From Micavibrio aeruginosavorus ARL-13 (GTDB lineage Bacteria > Pseudomonadota > Alphaproteobacteria > Micavibrionales > Micavibrionaceae): a DNA stretch of 64,000 bases. Both the position numbers and the translations under genes were made by a program. Positions 1 to 12,181 of the stretch are shown here, piece after piece; position 1 is the stretch's first letter, and each line of letters starts with the position of its first letter. Location of the stretch: positions 1,736,001 to 1,800,000 of the forward strand of contig NC_016026.1 of assembly GCF_000226315.1 (NCBI RefSeq). The letters run 5' to 3'. Under the pieces are notes generated by a model. That model made no database searches. It saw only the letters and a list, made by a program, of their open reading frames with translations, and was not told the origin of the DNA.

Positions 1-1
1 C

Positions 2-301
2 GTAGAAGAGTTACGTAATGACAGGGAGTTTTTAAAAGCTCATCTGGCGAACGCGATTCTTTGCTTGTTCAACCGTCAATTACCGCTTGCCTGCATCATG
101 CTGCGCGACATTGTAAATGCAACGATCGGGTTTCCAGGATTGGCTGAAAAATTCGGCCGCACTGACAAGGGTAAGGGACTGATGCAAATGCTGACAGAAA
201 AGTCCAACCCGACGTCCGAAAATCTTTTTAGAATTATTGCGGAGATCATGGAGCACGAAGGCTTATCATTCTCAGGTGCCGATATTAAGGACGCCGCATA
301 A
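2..301 (+). CDS. Antitoxin-like HTH protein, C-terminal part (truncated by window edge)
   Basis: The frame is open from the first bases of the window, so only the end of the gene is present (about 99 codons). The sequence resembles the putative addiction-module antidote family: an N-terminal segment VEELRND, then a helix-turn-helix core with LAEKFGRTDKGLMQML, followed by NPTSENLFRII typical of the recognition-helix region of these small XRE-like antitoxins. In the family these proteins repress their own operon and neutralise a RelE/ParE-type toxin. No toxin gene follows, since a terminator lies directly downstream, so any partner would be upstream outside the window. The apparent internal TTG start at 65 is not the real start. 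Confidence 0.6.
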   Translation, partial: VEELRNDREFLKAHLANAILCLFNRQLPLACIMLRDIVNATIGFPGLAEKFGRTDKGKGLMQMLTEKSNPTSENLFRIIAEIMEHEGLSFSGADIKDAA

Positions 302-307
302 TCAAAG

Positions 308-338
308 AACAAGCCCCGTTATAACGGGGCTTGTTTTC
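308..338 (+). terminator. Rho-independent terminator
   Basis: A perfect 28-base palindrome spans 308-335 (arms AACAAGCCCCGTTA and complement) and runs into TTTTC, seven bases after the stop of the antitoxin-like gene. Confidence 0.85.
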
Positions 339-568
339 TATGCCCACGGCCGCATTCAAACGCATTTAAATTAAATTCAAACATCGAGCACATACACGCC
401 ATATACCGCAGAAATCTGCGCTATGTTCATTAGCTAATTTGAAAAACGCAACAACCGCGCAATAAACCTATCCCCCAAAATATTATCCTTAAGGTTTCCC
501 TGTAGACTGAATGTACTACCCTTAATGGTCGATATCAGGTGTACACCGAAGATCGAAAGGATAAAAAA

Positions 569-1204
569 ATGTTTAGACCATCTTATATTTTGCCCGGTGT
601 GGCGGCGGTGATGCTGTTGGCATCGACGGCGGCGCATGCGGCCGGATATGAATGGAAACGCGTTGATTACCAATACCTGCAAAGCGTTTCCGAAAAAGAG
701 CGCGGCATGTTGCGTATTTATAAAGATTACGAAGAACGCGAGCCGTGCCAAAATTACCGCGAGCTTCCGCCCGAGGTAAAATACGTGGATTGTAAATTGT
801 ATCACCGCGTAGCAATCCCAGATCCACCACCCCCACCCGCTCCGCCACCGGCTCCCGAGCCTCCGAAAGTTGTGTCCAGCTATGAAATCTTCTTCCCACT
901 GGACAGCACGGCTCTGGATCTGCAGGCCAATGCCATGGTTGATAAAGCCGCTGCCGACATTGCGCTGTATCAACCCAGCACCGTGATTGTGGCCGGGTAT
1001 ACCGACACGTCCGGCGCGGCGGATTATAATGACCAGTTGTCTGCCAACCGGGCCATGGCGGTGTCTGCCGCGTTGAGCCAGCGTGGCATCCCGAACACGG
1101 CGATGGACCTGGAGGCTCACGGTCAGAATGACCTGAAAGTGCCGACAGCGGACGATGTTCACGAGCCGCAAAACCGCCGCACGGTCATTCATTTCATGAA
1201 ATAG
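569..1204 (+). CDS. OmpA-family outer-membrane / peptidoglycan-associated protein
   Basis: 211-residue secreted protein. The start at ATG 569 is chosen because AAAGG lies about ten bases upstream and the protein then opens with a signal peptide ending AHA-A near residue 23. A proline-rich linker (PPPPPAPPPAPEPP, residues about 90-105) separates an N-terminal region containing two cysteines from a C-terminal OmpA domain. That domain shows the FFPLDST start, GYTDTSG, the NRAMAV helix and the closing NRRTVIHF motif. OmpA domains bind meso-diaminopimelate in peptidoglycan, so the protein probably tethers envelope layers in the periplasm. It stands alone between two terminators. Confidence 0.85.
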   Translation: MFRPSYILPGVAAVMLLASTAAHAAGYEWKRVDYQYLQSVSEKERGMLRIYKDYEEREPCQNYRELPPEVKYVDCKLYHRVAIPDPPPPPAPPPAPEPPKVVSSYEIFFPLDSTALDLQANAMVDKAAADIALYQPSTVIVAGYTDTSGAADYNDQLSANRAMAVSAALSQRGIPNTAMDLEAHGQNDLKVPTADDVHEPQNRRTVIHFMK

Positions 1205-1227
1205 GCGACGGCAACACATCGGCCTGC

Positions 1228-1260
1228 AAAGCCCCCGGTTTATAGCCGGGGGCTTTTTTG
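1228..1260 (+). terminator. Rho-independent terminator
   Basis: Stem AAGCCCCCGG/CCGGGGGCTT with a short TTTATAG-type loop, followed by TTTTTT, 25 bases after the OmpA-family stop. Confidence 0.9.
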
Positions 1261-1265
1261 GCCTT

Positions 1266-1313
1266 ATACCCTGCAGGGGTACTTGACGAAGATACCCCCA
1301 CAGGGTATATAAT
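1266..1313 (+). promoter_or_regulatory. Promoter with two CsoR-type operator palindromes
   Basis: Two near-palindromes of the TACCC...GGGTA class lie at 1266-1282 (ATACCCTGCAGGGGTAC) and 1292-1308 (ATACCCCCACAGGGTAT). A -35-like TTGACG is at 1283-1288 and a -10-like TATAAT at 1308-1313, so the second palindrome fills the spacer and touches the -10. G/C-tract palindromes like these are the known operator type of CsoR/RcnR-family repressors, and the next gene encodes one. Autoregulation by occlusion of RNA polymerase is inferred. Confidence 0.75.
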
Positions 1314-1333
1314 GGGGTATATGGAGACAGAAC

Positions 1334-1633
1334 ATGACTGAAACTGCGCACCCGCACGAACACGCCGCCCACACGGACCAGATTCCGCGCCTGAACCGCA
1401 TTGCCGGACAGGTTGAAGGGGTGAAGAAGATGATTACCGAGGAGCGTTATTGCCCCGACATCATCACCCAATTGCGCGCCATTCGCGCCGCGATCAAAAC
1501 CATCGAGGCCAATATTCTGGAACGCCATCTGCATTCCTGCGTTGCCGGCACAATTGCCAGCGGCGACAAAGACGAAGCCGCCACAATGATCGAAGAGATC
1601 AAAGATCTGTTTAAGCGTTTTGAACTGGATTAA
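1334..1633 (+). CDS. CsoR/RcnR/FrmR-family metal-sensing repressor
   Basis: 99-residue all-helical DUF156 regulator. Residues Cys40, His65 and Cys69 (YCPDI and HLHSC) reproduce the Cys-His-Cys arrangement used by CsoR to bind Cu(I). The N-terminus is His-rich (HPHEHAAH), which may add metal-binding capacity. GGAGA sits seven bases before the ATG. It is the first gene of a two-gene unit with a metal-efflux permease three bases downstream, preceded by its own operator-promoter. Copper is the likeliest inducer from the C-H-C ligands, but Ni/Co or electrophile sensing cannot be excluded without ligand data. Confidence 0.88.
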   Translation: MTETAHPHEHAAHTDQIPRLNRIAGQVEGVKKMITEERYCPDIITQLRAIRAAIKTIEANILERHLHSCVAGTIASGDKDEAATMIEEIKDLFKRFELD

Positions 1634-1636
1634 ATC

Positions 1637-2794
1637 ATGAAGAATTGCTGTTCCGGAAAAGATGTCTTCGCCCCTACGCCGGCCCCCGCCACTGCGGGTC
1701 ATGTTCATGGGCACGGGCATGATCATGGCGGCACGACGGATATGTCTGGCTGTTGCGCGATGCCGTCGGAAAAACAACGCCCGGATTACCTGCTCTGGGG
1801 ATCTGGTTCTATTATTATTGCCGGCGTGTCTGCACACCTGATTTGCAACAGCCTGGATATTACCGCACCGCTGGTTCATCATTTTGGCCATGCCGTTCTC
1901 GATCTGGTCAGCATGATGTGGTGGGGCGTTATTCTCGGACTTGTCGTCGTTGGTTTAATGAGCCGCGTACCGCGTGAATATTTCACGGCGATGCTGGGGC
2001 GCGGCGATAGTGTTGGCGGCATTTTCCGTGCGGCCGCCGCCGGATTGCTGCTCGACCTCTGCTCCCACGGGATTTTGATGGTCGGCGCGAAATTGTATGA
2101 ACGCGGTGCCAGTTTGGGTCAGGTGATGACGTTCCTGATCGCCAGCCCGTGGAACTCTTTCTCTCTCACCCTGATCCTGATCGCCATGGTCGGTTTCAAA
2201 TGGACGCTGGTGTTTATTCTGGCCTCCGCCGTCATTGCGATTGTTACGGGCTTTATGTATCTGGCCCTGACCCGGGCGGGCATATTGCCGGAAAACCCGA
2301 ACAAAACGAATTTACCGGATGGGTTTAACATGATGGCCGATGCCAAAGCGCGTTTGAAACATTTCAAATTCACCCGCAGCTTTGCCGCTGATGTTCTGCG
2401 CCATGGCTGGATGGACGGGAAAATGGTTTTGCGTTGGCTGGCCTTCGGTATCGTTTTGGCCGCGTTGATCCGCACCTTTGTACCGATGGATACGTTTGCC
2501 ACATGGTTTGGGCCGACGATTGCTGGCTTGTTCCTGACCTTGCTCGCCACGACGTTGATTGAGGTCTGTTCCGAAGGGTCCACCCCGATTGGGGCCGACC
2601 TAGTCACCCGCGCCGCCGCGCCGGGGAATGGCTTTGCCTTCCTGATGGCCGGGGTATCGACAGATTATACCGAGATGATGGTCCTGCGCGATATGACGAA
2701 ATCGTGGAAGATTGCGCTGTCCTTGCCGCTGCTGACCGTGCCGCAAATTCTGGTGCTGGGATGGATTATGAACCAGTTCGGGGCGGGCGGTTAA
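1637..2794 (+). CDS. SO_0444-type Cu/Zn efflux permease (DUF318/ArsP-like)
   Basis: 385-residue membrane protein beginning three bases after the regulator stop. The cytoplasmic N-terminus is rich in Cys and His (CC at 4-5, a GHVHGHGHDHG run, GCC near 39), typical of metal-capturing tails. About eight to ten membrane helices follow. Conserved family motifs are SPWNSFSLT in the middle and EVCSEGSTPIGADL plus GVSTDYTEMM near the end, matching the two-repeat DUF318 permease fold. Co-transcription with a CsoR-type repressor supports export of copper, zinc or a related soft metal from the cytoplasm. The exact substrate is not shown by sequence. Confidence 0.8.
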   Translation: MKNCCSGKDVFAPTPAPATAGHVHGHGHDHGGTTDMSGCCAMPSEKQRPDYLLWGSGSIIIAGVSAHLICNSLDITAPLVHHFGHAVLDLVSMMWWGVILGLVVVGLMSRVPREYFTAMLGRGDSVGGIFRAAAAGLLLDLCSHGILMVGAKLYERGASLGQVMTFLIASPWNSFSLTLILIAMVGFKWTLVFILASAVIAIVTGFMYLALTRAGILPENPNKTNLPDGFNMMADAKARLKHFKFTRSFAADVLRHGWMDGKMVLRWLAFGIVLAALIRTFVPMDTFATWFGPTIAGLFLTLLATTLIEVCSEGSTPIGADLVTRAAAPGNGFAFLMAGVSTDYTEMMVLRDMTKSWKIALSLPLLTVPQILVLGWIMNQFGAGG

Positions 2795-2822
2795 CATCAC
2801 TCCATAGGGCATTGGCAAGGGT

Positions 2823-3362
2823 TTAAACAATCACCAAGCCATAAATCAGCAATACGCTGGCGATAATCGTCAGTGGCCATGCCACACTGCCCGGTAAACC
2901 GCCACGGACGAAGAACCAGTATTGCACGAAGAACATCGGGATGGATGCGACCATAAACATGCGCAGGCGCAAGCCCGTGACCATGTTCCATTCGGGGAAC
3001 AGTACCAAACTGATGATCAAAGTCAGGCACAACAGGCCCGCCATGCCCTTGTACCAGATATCGGCATAATCGGAAAACCGCACCGACACGCGAATGAAAA
3101 TCCAGAACAAAGCCGGGATGGATACAAACACCGCCATCCACAACGCCGTGTTATAGGCGAAGGAATCTTCGAACAGATAGTGCAGGAACCCGCCCCACCC
3201 ATCGATCCGCCACGCGATGCCGATGATGGAGGCAATGTAGGTCAGGCTGACCACCGGAAGATAACGGCGGACAATAATGTCGTAAAAATCGCGCGGCACA
3301 AACCGCGCGTTTTCATCAGGTTGTATATCAAATGATTGTTTTTGCGGGCGACGCGAGAACAT
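2823..3362 (-). CDS. Multi-pass membrane protein of unknown function
   Basis: 179 residues with a polar 40-residue N-terminus (MFSRRPQKQS...) and about five hydrophobic helices (VSLTYIASIIGIAW, ALWMAVFVSIPALFWIFI, GLLCLTLIISLVLF, MFMVASIPMFFVQYWFF, WPLTIIASVLLIYGLVIV). No family recognised. Its start overlaps the stop of the preceding Rap1a-like gene as TAATG, so it is translationally coupled as the third gene of the helicase operon. Confidence 0.7.
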   Translation of the reverse strand: MFSRRPQKQSFDIQPDENARFVPRDFYDIIVRRYLPVVSLTYIASIIGIAWRIDGWGGFLHYLFEDSFAYNTALWMAVFVSIPALFWIFIRVSVRFSDYADIWYKGMAGLLCLTLIISLVLFPEWNMVTGLRLRMFMVASIPMFFVQYWFFVRGGLPGSVAWPLTIIASVLLIYGLVIV

Positions 3363-3765
3363 TATTTTTTCTTCTTCCCGCCACAGGGGAACGATTCATA
3401 CAATGCCATCACAACCGCCGGGGCCGCGACAAAGGTATCGTGCTGCGGGTTTTTGTTGAGATAGGCCAGAACCACGGCATGCAAACGGTTCATCGATGTA
3501 TTGACGGGCAGGCAGAACCGCACCTCGGGTGCCATTTTCATGGACAGCATCAGATTGTGGTAATCGACCACGCCGGAAATATAGGCCTGACACGCCGCAT
3601 GGCCGCCGCGCACCGCCTCCTTGCCTTCACCATCCACGCCGCAAACATAGCGCAGATAGGCACCGGAAAAACGCGCCCCTTCGGACCGGGCATCGGATGC
3701 ACCGACGCCCAGAACCGCAACCATCATGGCCGCCCATAAAAGGGTTTTGATGGTTGGAACGGCCA

Positions 3766-3766
<1 letters not shown>
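3362..3766 (-). CDS. Secreted Rap1a/Tai-like protein
   Basis: 134 residues with a cleavable signal peptide (to about ASDARS, residue 28). The mature part matches the Rap1a/Tai pattern: G-x-Y-L-R-Y-V-C, a second Cys in HAACQAYISGVVDY, FCLPVNTSMNRLHAVVLAYL, a hydrophobic A-rich helix and a final FPCGG. Characterised members (Rap1a, Tai4) are periplasmic immunity proteins against type VI amidase effectors, but free-standing homologues are common in alphaproteobacteria and no T6SS effector lies nearby, so a structural or other periplasmic role is as likely. Four cysteines suggest disulfides. Both flanking junctions are TAATG overlaps. Confidence 0.65.
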
Positions 3767-6633
<2,867 letters not shown>

Positions 6634-6759
6634 AATCTCTATTGATATACGATATTTTTCGGGATTATCAGCCGAAAAAGCCCCTTCGCGGGCTATATGC
6701 ACGGTTTCCTTTCTGCTAGTCTTGCCCCGGTTTTTCCCAATCCATCGGAGTCCGCACCC

Positions 6760-8325
6760 ATGATGACCGCGCGTTTGTTTTCCCTGTCCCTGTTGAGCGT
6801 TTTGATGATTTCAACGGCCCCGGCATCCGCCGCCGTGGACCCCGCCGGGGCAGATGCGGTGAAAAAACTGGTGGCCGACTATCTGGACACCCAGAAAAAT
6901 ACGGTCAACGCCGATGGCGACATGACCATGGTGACCAAGGGGGACATTATTGTTAAAGCCGCAGGCGATTATTACGCCACCACCCTGCCGCATATCAGCA
7001 TTCAGTATGACGATGGCAGCGTCTTTGAAATTGGCACCATCACCGCCAATATCTCGCCGGGCGATGCGCCGAATTTGTGGAAAATGACCTGGGCCCTGCC
7101 CCAGCCGATGACGATGATCGGTGCCAACAAAAAACCCGAGGCTCGCGTCACCTTCGACGACCAGGCCCTCAGTGGTGTCTGGCATTCCGACATCAATACC
7201 TTCGTGCAATTAAATGCTCGCTACAAAAATATTGTTGCGACCGTTTACGATGAAAAGAATGCCCCCGATGTCACCGTCACCCTGCCGGAGGCGCGTTTCG
7301 GGATCAATCTGAAGCAAGGGGCCAACGGCAACTGGTCCGGCCCCAGCCATTACACTGCCAGCAACATCACCGTGGAAAGCCCGCAGGAGCCGGGCTTTGT
7401 AAAAATCGGCAAGATCGACGCGATTGGCGAAATTACCGATTTTTCCCCCGCGATGGCCAAGGATTTTGAAGACAAAATCAGCGCCATGAGCGAGAGCATG
7501 GCTACCGGTGCCGTGCCCAGTGCGGGTCATGTCCAGGGCATGTATGATCTGGTCCTGAGCTATGTTGGCAATATCTGCGATTCCATGCTTACAAAATTTT
7601 CCATGCATGACTTCCAGGTCAACGCCCCTGCCAAAGGGGAAGAGCCGGCCCAAAAATTCAGCCTTCAAACCATCAGCGCCGCCTTTGGCATGAAGGGGTT
7701 CCGCAGCAACGATGTCAGCCTGAACATGTCGCTGGATTACGACGGCTTCATGGCTGAGCCAAAGCTGGATCAGTCCGAAACCATCCCAACGGAAAGCCGG
7801 ATCGATATCACCATTCAAAAAGTCCCGTATAACGAACTGGTCGAGCTCGGCCGTTCAACGTTGAAGAGCAGCATGGAGAGTGGTGCCGGGGCGGAACTGG
7901 CCGGCTTGCAAGCCATGATGTTAATTCCGCAACTTCTAACCAATGCGGGAACATCAGTAAATATTAAGGACACAAGCTTTGGCAATGACCTGTACGGTTT
8001 AAAAATGAACGGCGATGTCATCGCCAACATGCAGAGCGTTCTGAGCGCCACAGGCAAGGCCCGGATTGAAGTGGCCGGGATTGACAAATTGATCGCGGAG
8101 GTGAAAAAGCAATCCGAAACCGCCACCGACCCTGCTGTAAAGCAACAGATGGGCGAAGTTCTGGCCGGATTGACCATGTTGCAAATGGTGGGACAGCAAC
8201 AACCGGGCACCGATGAAAAGGGGCGCGCCGTGCGCACCTATGACATCGAACTGACCAAAGAAGGTCAGATGCTGATGAATGGCACGGATATGACCACCCT
8301 GCCCGGTTTGATGAAACAGCCTTAA
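6760..8325 (+). CDS. Secreted protein of unknown function
   Basis: 521 residues. The ATG at 6760 is preceded by CGGAG and gives a signal peptide ending near ASA-AVD, whereas upstream in-frame codons lack these. The mature protein is rich in beta-prone segments with repeated D-x-V/T/A patterns, LEITD-like stretches and a C-terminal segment DIELTKEGQMLMNGTDM, somewhat reminiscent of DUF945-type periplasmic proteins, but I do not assign it. Divergent from the helicase operon with about 125 bases between starts, and convergent without any gap with hemW. Confidence 0.65.
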   Translation: MMTARLFSLSLLSVLMISTAPASAAVDPAGADAVKKLVADYLDTQKNTVNADGDMTMVTKGDIIVKAAGDYYATTLPHISIQYDDGSVFEIGTITANISPGDAPNLWKMTWALPQPMTMIGANKKPEARVTFDDQALSGVWHSDINTFVQLNARYKNIVATVYDEKNAPDVTVTLPEARFGINLKQGANGNWSGPSHYTASNITVESPQEPGFVKIGKIDAIGEITDFSPAMAKDFEDKISAMSESMATGAVPSAGHVQGMYDLVLSYVGNICDSMLTKFSMHDFQVNAPAKGEEPAQKFSLQTISAAFGMKGFRSNDVSLNMSLDYDGFMAEPKLDQSETIPTESRIDITIQKVPYNELVELGRSTLKSSMESGAGAELAGLQAMMLIPQLLTNAGTSVNIKDTSFGNDLYGLKMNGDVIANMQSVLSATGKARIEVAGIDKLIAEVKKQSETATDPAVKQQMGEVLAGLTMLQMVGQQQPGTDEKGRAVRTYDIELTKEGQMLMNGTDMTTLPGLMKQP

Positions 8326-9495
8326 TCAGGCCAGAAGGTACCCCAACAACGCATTCAACCGCTGCCGCCCGCTGGGCGTGGCGATGATGTGGGTATCGGT
8401 TTTGACCAGATACCCCTCACCGACCATGGCCGCGATTTTGACCGGGTCGATGGCGGATGAAAAATCCATACCGCTTTCACGTTCAATGCGCGCGATGGGC
8501 ACACCTTCATCCAGACGCAAGCCCATCATCACGCATTCATTCAAGCGCGATTCCGCCAGCACAGGTTCAAAATCATGTGACCCATGCCCGGTATCACGCA
8601 CCCGGTCCAGCCAGATTTCCGGCGCGCGGTGCGCCCGTGTGGCCGTTTTCACGCCATCCAATGTCAAACGCCCATGCGCCCCCGGTCCCACACCAACATA
8701 ATCGCCATAGCGCCAATAGGTCAGGTTATGGAACGATTCCTGCCCCGGCACGGCGTGGTTGGAGACTTCGTAAGCGGGCAATCCGGCATCCGCCATCATG
8801 CTTTGCGTTAATTCATAGAGGTCAGCGGCAGTGTCTTCATCCGGGATTTGAAATTCGCCACGTTGGTGCCGCGTGAAAAATGGTGTGCCGGGTTCGATGG
8901 TCAGTTGATAGAGCGAGAGGTGCCCGCCATTCATGGCCAACGCTTCACCCAATTCCGTGCGCCATGCATCCACGGTCATACCGGGGCGCGCATAAATCAG
9001 ATCGAACGTATAACGATCAAACACCTTGGCCGCGATATCCAATGCGCCCTTTGCGTTTTCAACGGAATGGAACCGCCCGAGGAATTTTAAATCGTCATCG
9101 CGCAAGGATTGCACGCCAACCGATACACGGTTGACGCCAGCGGAGCGAAACCCGCGAAATTTTTCAATTTCGATGGACGTCGGATTGGCCTCCAGCGTGA
9201 TTTCCAAATCGTTGGCGACGTGCCAGTTTTTCACCACCGCATCAATCGCCGCCTGCACCGTTTCCGGTTCCATCAGCGATGGCGTACCGCCACCGAAGAA
9301 AATAGACGTCACGCGCCGCCCCCGCGTCAGACCCGCATAATGCTCAATTTCCCGGACCAGCGCGTTGCGCCAATCGGCATGGTCGATGCGCTCACGGACA
9401 TGGGAATTGAAATCGCAATACGGACATTTGGACGCGCAGAACGGCCAATGAATATAAACGCCAAACAAATCCGATGAATCCGGGACGATCATCAT
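8326..9495 (-). CDS. hemW: Radical SAM heme chaperone HemW (CPO-like)
   Basis: 389 residues. The radical SAM cysteine motif C-x3-C-x2-C is at residues 20-27 (FCASKCPYC), followed by the conserved [16 protein letters not shown] and [10 protein letters not shown] segments and the HemW C-terminal winged domain (RLDEGVPI). HemW binds heme and a 4Fe-4S cluster and delivers heme to respiratory enzymes; many genomes mislabel it as coproporphyrinogen oxidase HemN. The start ATGATG overlaps the rdgB stop (ATGA), so rph-rdgB-hemW form a coupled operon, the usual alphaproteobacterial order. Confidence 0.92.
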   Translation of the reverse strand: MMIVPDSSDLFGVYIHWPFCASKCPYCDFNSHVRERIDHADWRNALVREIEHYAGLTRGRRVTSIFFGGGTPSLMEPETVQAAIDAVVKNWHVANDLEITLEANPTSIEIEKFRGFRSAGVNRVSVGVQSLRDDDLKFLGRFHSVENAKGALDIAAKVFDRYTFDLIYARPGMTVDAWRTELGEALAMNGGHLSLYQLTIEPGTPFFTRHQRGEFQIPDEDTAADLYELTQSMMADAGLPAYEVSNHAVPGQESFHNLTYWRYGDYVGVGPGAHGRLTLDGVKTATRAHRAPEIWLDRVRDTGHGSHDFEPVLAESRLNECVMMGLRLDEGVPIARIERESGMDFSSAIDPVKIAAMVGEGYLVKTDTHIIATPSGRQRLNALLGYLLA

Positions 9496-10079
9496 AACGC
9501 ATCAACCAGCGCGGCAAAGGCGATGGCGCGGTGGCTATAGTTCTTTTTCTCCGCCGGCGTCATTTCACCGAAGGTACGGGTCTCGCCATCGGGTGCAAAC
9601 ATCGGATCATACCCAAATCCGCCAACACCGCGTGCGGGCCAGACCAGCGTGCCATTGACGCGCCCTTCAAACACATATTCCGACCCATCTGGATACACCA
9701 GCGCCAGAACGCAGATGAAATACGCCGAACGATCATCACCCGCGCCCAGTTTGTCATGCACGGTTTGCATCGCCATGGCAAAATCTTTGCCCGGTCCGGC
9801 CCAGCGTGCGGAATACACGCCGGGGTCGCCATTCAAGGCATTCACGCACAGACCGCTATCATCCGCCAAACATGGCAGGTTGGTGACTTTGGCCGCCGCA
9901 TGTGCCTTTAACAAGGCATTACCGACAAACGTGGTTTCGGTTTCGTCCGGTTCGGGCAAATTCAATTCGCCCGCCGACACAACATGAATGCCCATCGGGG
10001 CCAACATCGCCCCGATTTCGGCAACCTTGCCCGCATTATGCGTGGCCAGAACCAGTTTTTCGATTTTTGGCAAAGCCAT
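9492..10079 (-). CDS. rdgB: XTP/dITP pyrophosphatase (Ham1/RdgB)
   Basis: 195 residues. Hydrolyses non-canonical purine triphosphates (dITP, XTP) to monophosphates, preventing their incorporation into nucleic acid. Diagnostic motifs: [11 protein letters not shown] at the N-terminus, [31 protein letters not shown] and SHRAIAF. Second gene of the rph operon, five bases after the rph stop and overlapping hemW by four bases. Confidence 0.95.
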   Translation of the reverse strand: MALPKIEKLVLATHNAGKVAEIGAMLAPMGIHVVSAGELNLPEPDETETTFVGNALLKAHAAAKVTNLPCLADDSGLCVNALNGDPGVYSARWAGPGKDFAMAMQTVHDKLGAGDDRSAYFICVLALVYPDGSEYVFEGRVNGTLVWPARGVGGFGYDPMFAPDGETRTFGEMTPAEKKNYSHRAIAFAALVDAL

Positions 10080-10084
10080 GGCGT

Positions 10085-10816
10085 TTACGCCGCCTTCAAC
10101 GCTTGCTTCGTCGCCAATTGCAGGGCTTTCAGATCATTGCATCCCTGCTTCGCCAACGACAGCAACGCCATAAATTGGTCTTCGGTAAACGGATCTTTTT
10201 CCGCCGTGCCTTGAATTTCAACGATACCGCCATTACCGGTGATAACGAAATTCGCATCCGTATCGGCGGACGAATCTTCGATATAATCCAGATCCAGAAC
10301 CGGCACACCGTTATAAAGACCGCATGAAATGGCCGCGACAGAATCCGTGATGGGCGATTGTTTCAACGCGCCAATGCGGATCAAATGTTCGCAGGCCATC
10401 CACAACGCGACATAACCACCCGTGATGGACGCCGTGCGTGTCCCGCCATCGGCCTGGATCACGTCGCAATCAATCCGCACCTGACGTTCGCCCAACGCCT
10501 TCATATCCACAACGGCGCGCAAAGCGCGGCCGATTAAACGCTGAATTTCCTGTGTCCGGCCCGATTGCTTGCCCTTGGCTGCTTCGCGGTCCATACGGCT
10601 GGATGTCGACCGCGGCAGCATGCCGTATTCGGCCGTGACCCACCCGGCCCCGGAATTTTTCATCCAGCCGGGAACCTTTTCCTCAACCGTCGCAGTGCAC
10701 AGAACATGCGTATCACCAAATTTGACCATGCATGACCCTTCGGCATGTTTGGATACGTTCGGGATGATTTCAACAACGCGCAATGCATCGGGGGTCCGGC
10801 CGGAAGGTCTGGTCAT
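10085..10816 (-). CDS. rph: Ribonuclease PH
   Basis: 243 residues from ATG 10816, which is preceded by AAGGA and yields the family start [13 protein letters not shown]; the longer frame to 10882 runs into the promoter region and was rejected. RNase PH is a phosphate-dependent 3'-5' exoribonuclease trimming tRNA and rRNA 3' ends. Visible signatures are [60 protein letters not shown] and [15 protein letters not shown]. Divergent from hrcA with a palindromic repeat between them. Confidence 0.95.
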   Translation of the reverse strand: MTRPSGRTPDALRVVEIIPNVSKHAEGSCMVKFGDTHVLCTATVEEKVPGWMKNSGAGWVTAEYGMLPRSTSSRMDREAAKGKQSGRTQEIQRLIGRALRAVVDMKALGERQVRIDCDVIQADGGTRTASITGGYVALWMACEHLIRIGALKQSPITDSVAAISCGLYNGVPVLDLDYIEDSSADTDANFVITGNGGIVEIQGTAEKDPFTEDQFMALLSLAKQGCNDLKALQLATKQALKAA

Positions 10817-10895
10817 TCTTTTGGTCCTTTTATAGTGAAACGGAGGGCACTTTAACCATATTCGGTCCATTTTGTCACCCAATCTCCCCTCCCTC

Positions 10896-10963
10896 CGTCA
10901 CCCCGGCGCAGGCCGGGGTCCATACGACCTATCCGATGGATACCGGCCTTCGCCGGTATGACG
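10896..10963. repeat. REP-like palindromic element, family 1 copy 1
   Basis: Begins CGTCA and ends TGACG as terminal inverted repeats, with two inner hairpins (CCCCGGC..GCCGGGG and TACCGGC..GCCGGTA). It lies in the rph/hrcA divergent gap. Related copies occur at 41276, 44066, 50820, 53613 and 63780. Confidence 0.85.
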
Positions 10964-11020
10964 AAAAATGGTAACTTTCGCGGGGATGACAATACCGGAG
11001 GGACACATTATTATCCCCCC

Positions 11021-12061
11021 ATGATCCCGGAACTGAACCAACGATCGCGCGATATCTTCCGCTATATAGTGGATTCCTACCTGGCCGGGGGCGACCCGGT
11101 GGGGTCGAAGACCATTGCCCAATATATGGATATGAATCTGGGCCTTAGCATCTCCCCCGCCACCATCCGCAACGTCATGGCGGACCTGGAGGAAGCGGGC
11201 CTGCTTTACGCCCCCCACACCTCCGCCGGGCGGATGCCAACGCAACAGGGTTTGCGTTTCTACGTCGACGGGTTGATGCAGGTCGGGCATCTGAGCGCGG
11301 ATGAGCGCCAATATATCGAAACATCCTGCATCCCGTCAGGCCGCTCAGTAAACCAGATATTGGAACAAGCCAGCACAATGATCTCCGGCCTGTCGGGCAG
11401 TGCAGGGATTGTCATCGCCCCCAAAACCGACAAACCCATCCGTCAGATTCAATTCGTGCGGTTGAAGGATACACAGGCCTTGGTCGTTCTGGTGATGCAG
11501 GACGGGCTGGTCGAAAACCGCGTCATGGATATTGACCGCGACATTACATCATCGGCGCTGGTTATGGCCGCCAACTACCTGAACGATCGCCTAGCGGGGC
11601 GCACATTGAGCGATGCACGTTTGTTGATTGAACGCGAAATCGCCGAAAACCGGGCGCAGTTGGATACAATCACCACACGATTGGTCCGCGATGGTATTGC
11701 TCTGCCAACAGATAAAAATAACGGTGTCATCATCGTGCGCGGGCAATCCAAATTGCTGGACGATGTGCGCGCAGTCGAAGATTTGGAGAATGCCCGCATC
11801 CTCCTCTCCGCTTTAGAGGAACAGGAAACGATGATGCGACTTCTGTCCGCCACACATGGCGCGCAAGGCATTCAAATCTACATCGGCACCGAAAACCAGA
11901 TGTTCAGCCATTCTGGGTGGTCGATGGTCATTTCGCCCTATCGGTCCGAAGACCGCATTATCGGCGCCATTGGCGTGATTGGTCCCACCCGACTGAATTA
12001 TGGCCGGGTCATCCCGATTGTGGATTATACGTCCCGCGTGGTCGAGCGGTTGCTGGGGTAA
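11021..12061 (+). CDS. hrcA: Heat-inducible transcription repressor HrcA
   Basis: 346 residues from ATG 11021 (MIPELNQRSRDIF); the longer frame starts inside the palindromic repeat. The N-terminal winged helix (GGDPVGSKTIAQ, SPATIRNVMADLEEAGLL, HTSAGRMPT) binds CIRCE operators; the C-terminal part carries the GAF-like ligand domain ending YGRVIPIVDYTSRVVERLL. HrcA represses chaperonin genes and is itself refolded by GroEL. No CIRCE palindrome is visible in this window, so its targets, probably groESL, lie elsewhere. Followed by an unknown gene and grpE in the same direction. Confidence 0.95.
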   Translation: MIPELNQRSRDIFRYIVDSYLAGGDPVGSKTIAQYMDMNLGLSISPATIRNVMADLEEAGLLYAPHTSAGRMPTQQGLRFYVDGLMQVGHLSADERQYIETSCIPSGRSVNQILEQASTMISGLSGSAGIVIAPKTDKPIRQIQFVRLKDTQALVVLVMQDGLVENRVMDIDRDITSSALVMAANYLNDRLAGRTLSDARLLIEREIAENRAQLDTITTRLVRDGIALPTDKNNGVIIVRGQSKLLDDVRAVEDLENARILLSALEEQETMMRLLSATHGAQGIQIYIGTENQMFSHSGWSMVISPYRSEDRIIGAIGVIGPTRLNYGRVIPIVDYTSRVVERLLG

Positions 12062-12181
12062 CAATCCACAACACATTGAAAACACAGGCCGCCTTAAGGC
12101 TGGACACCGATTCGCCCCTGCGATAGCTTCGTGTGGTTTACAACACCGATTCGCCCACGATTTACAACGAGCGGAACAACC

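Noticed and set aside
434-1891. Long minus-strand frame opposite the OmpA-family and metal-sensor genes
   Set aside because: It runs through two terminators, a promoter and three well-supported plus-strand genes and has low-complexity sequence.
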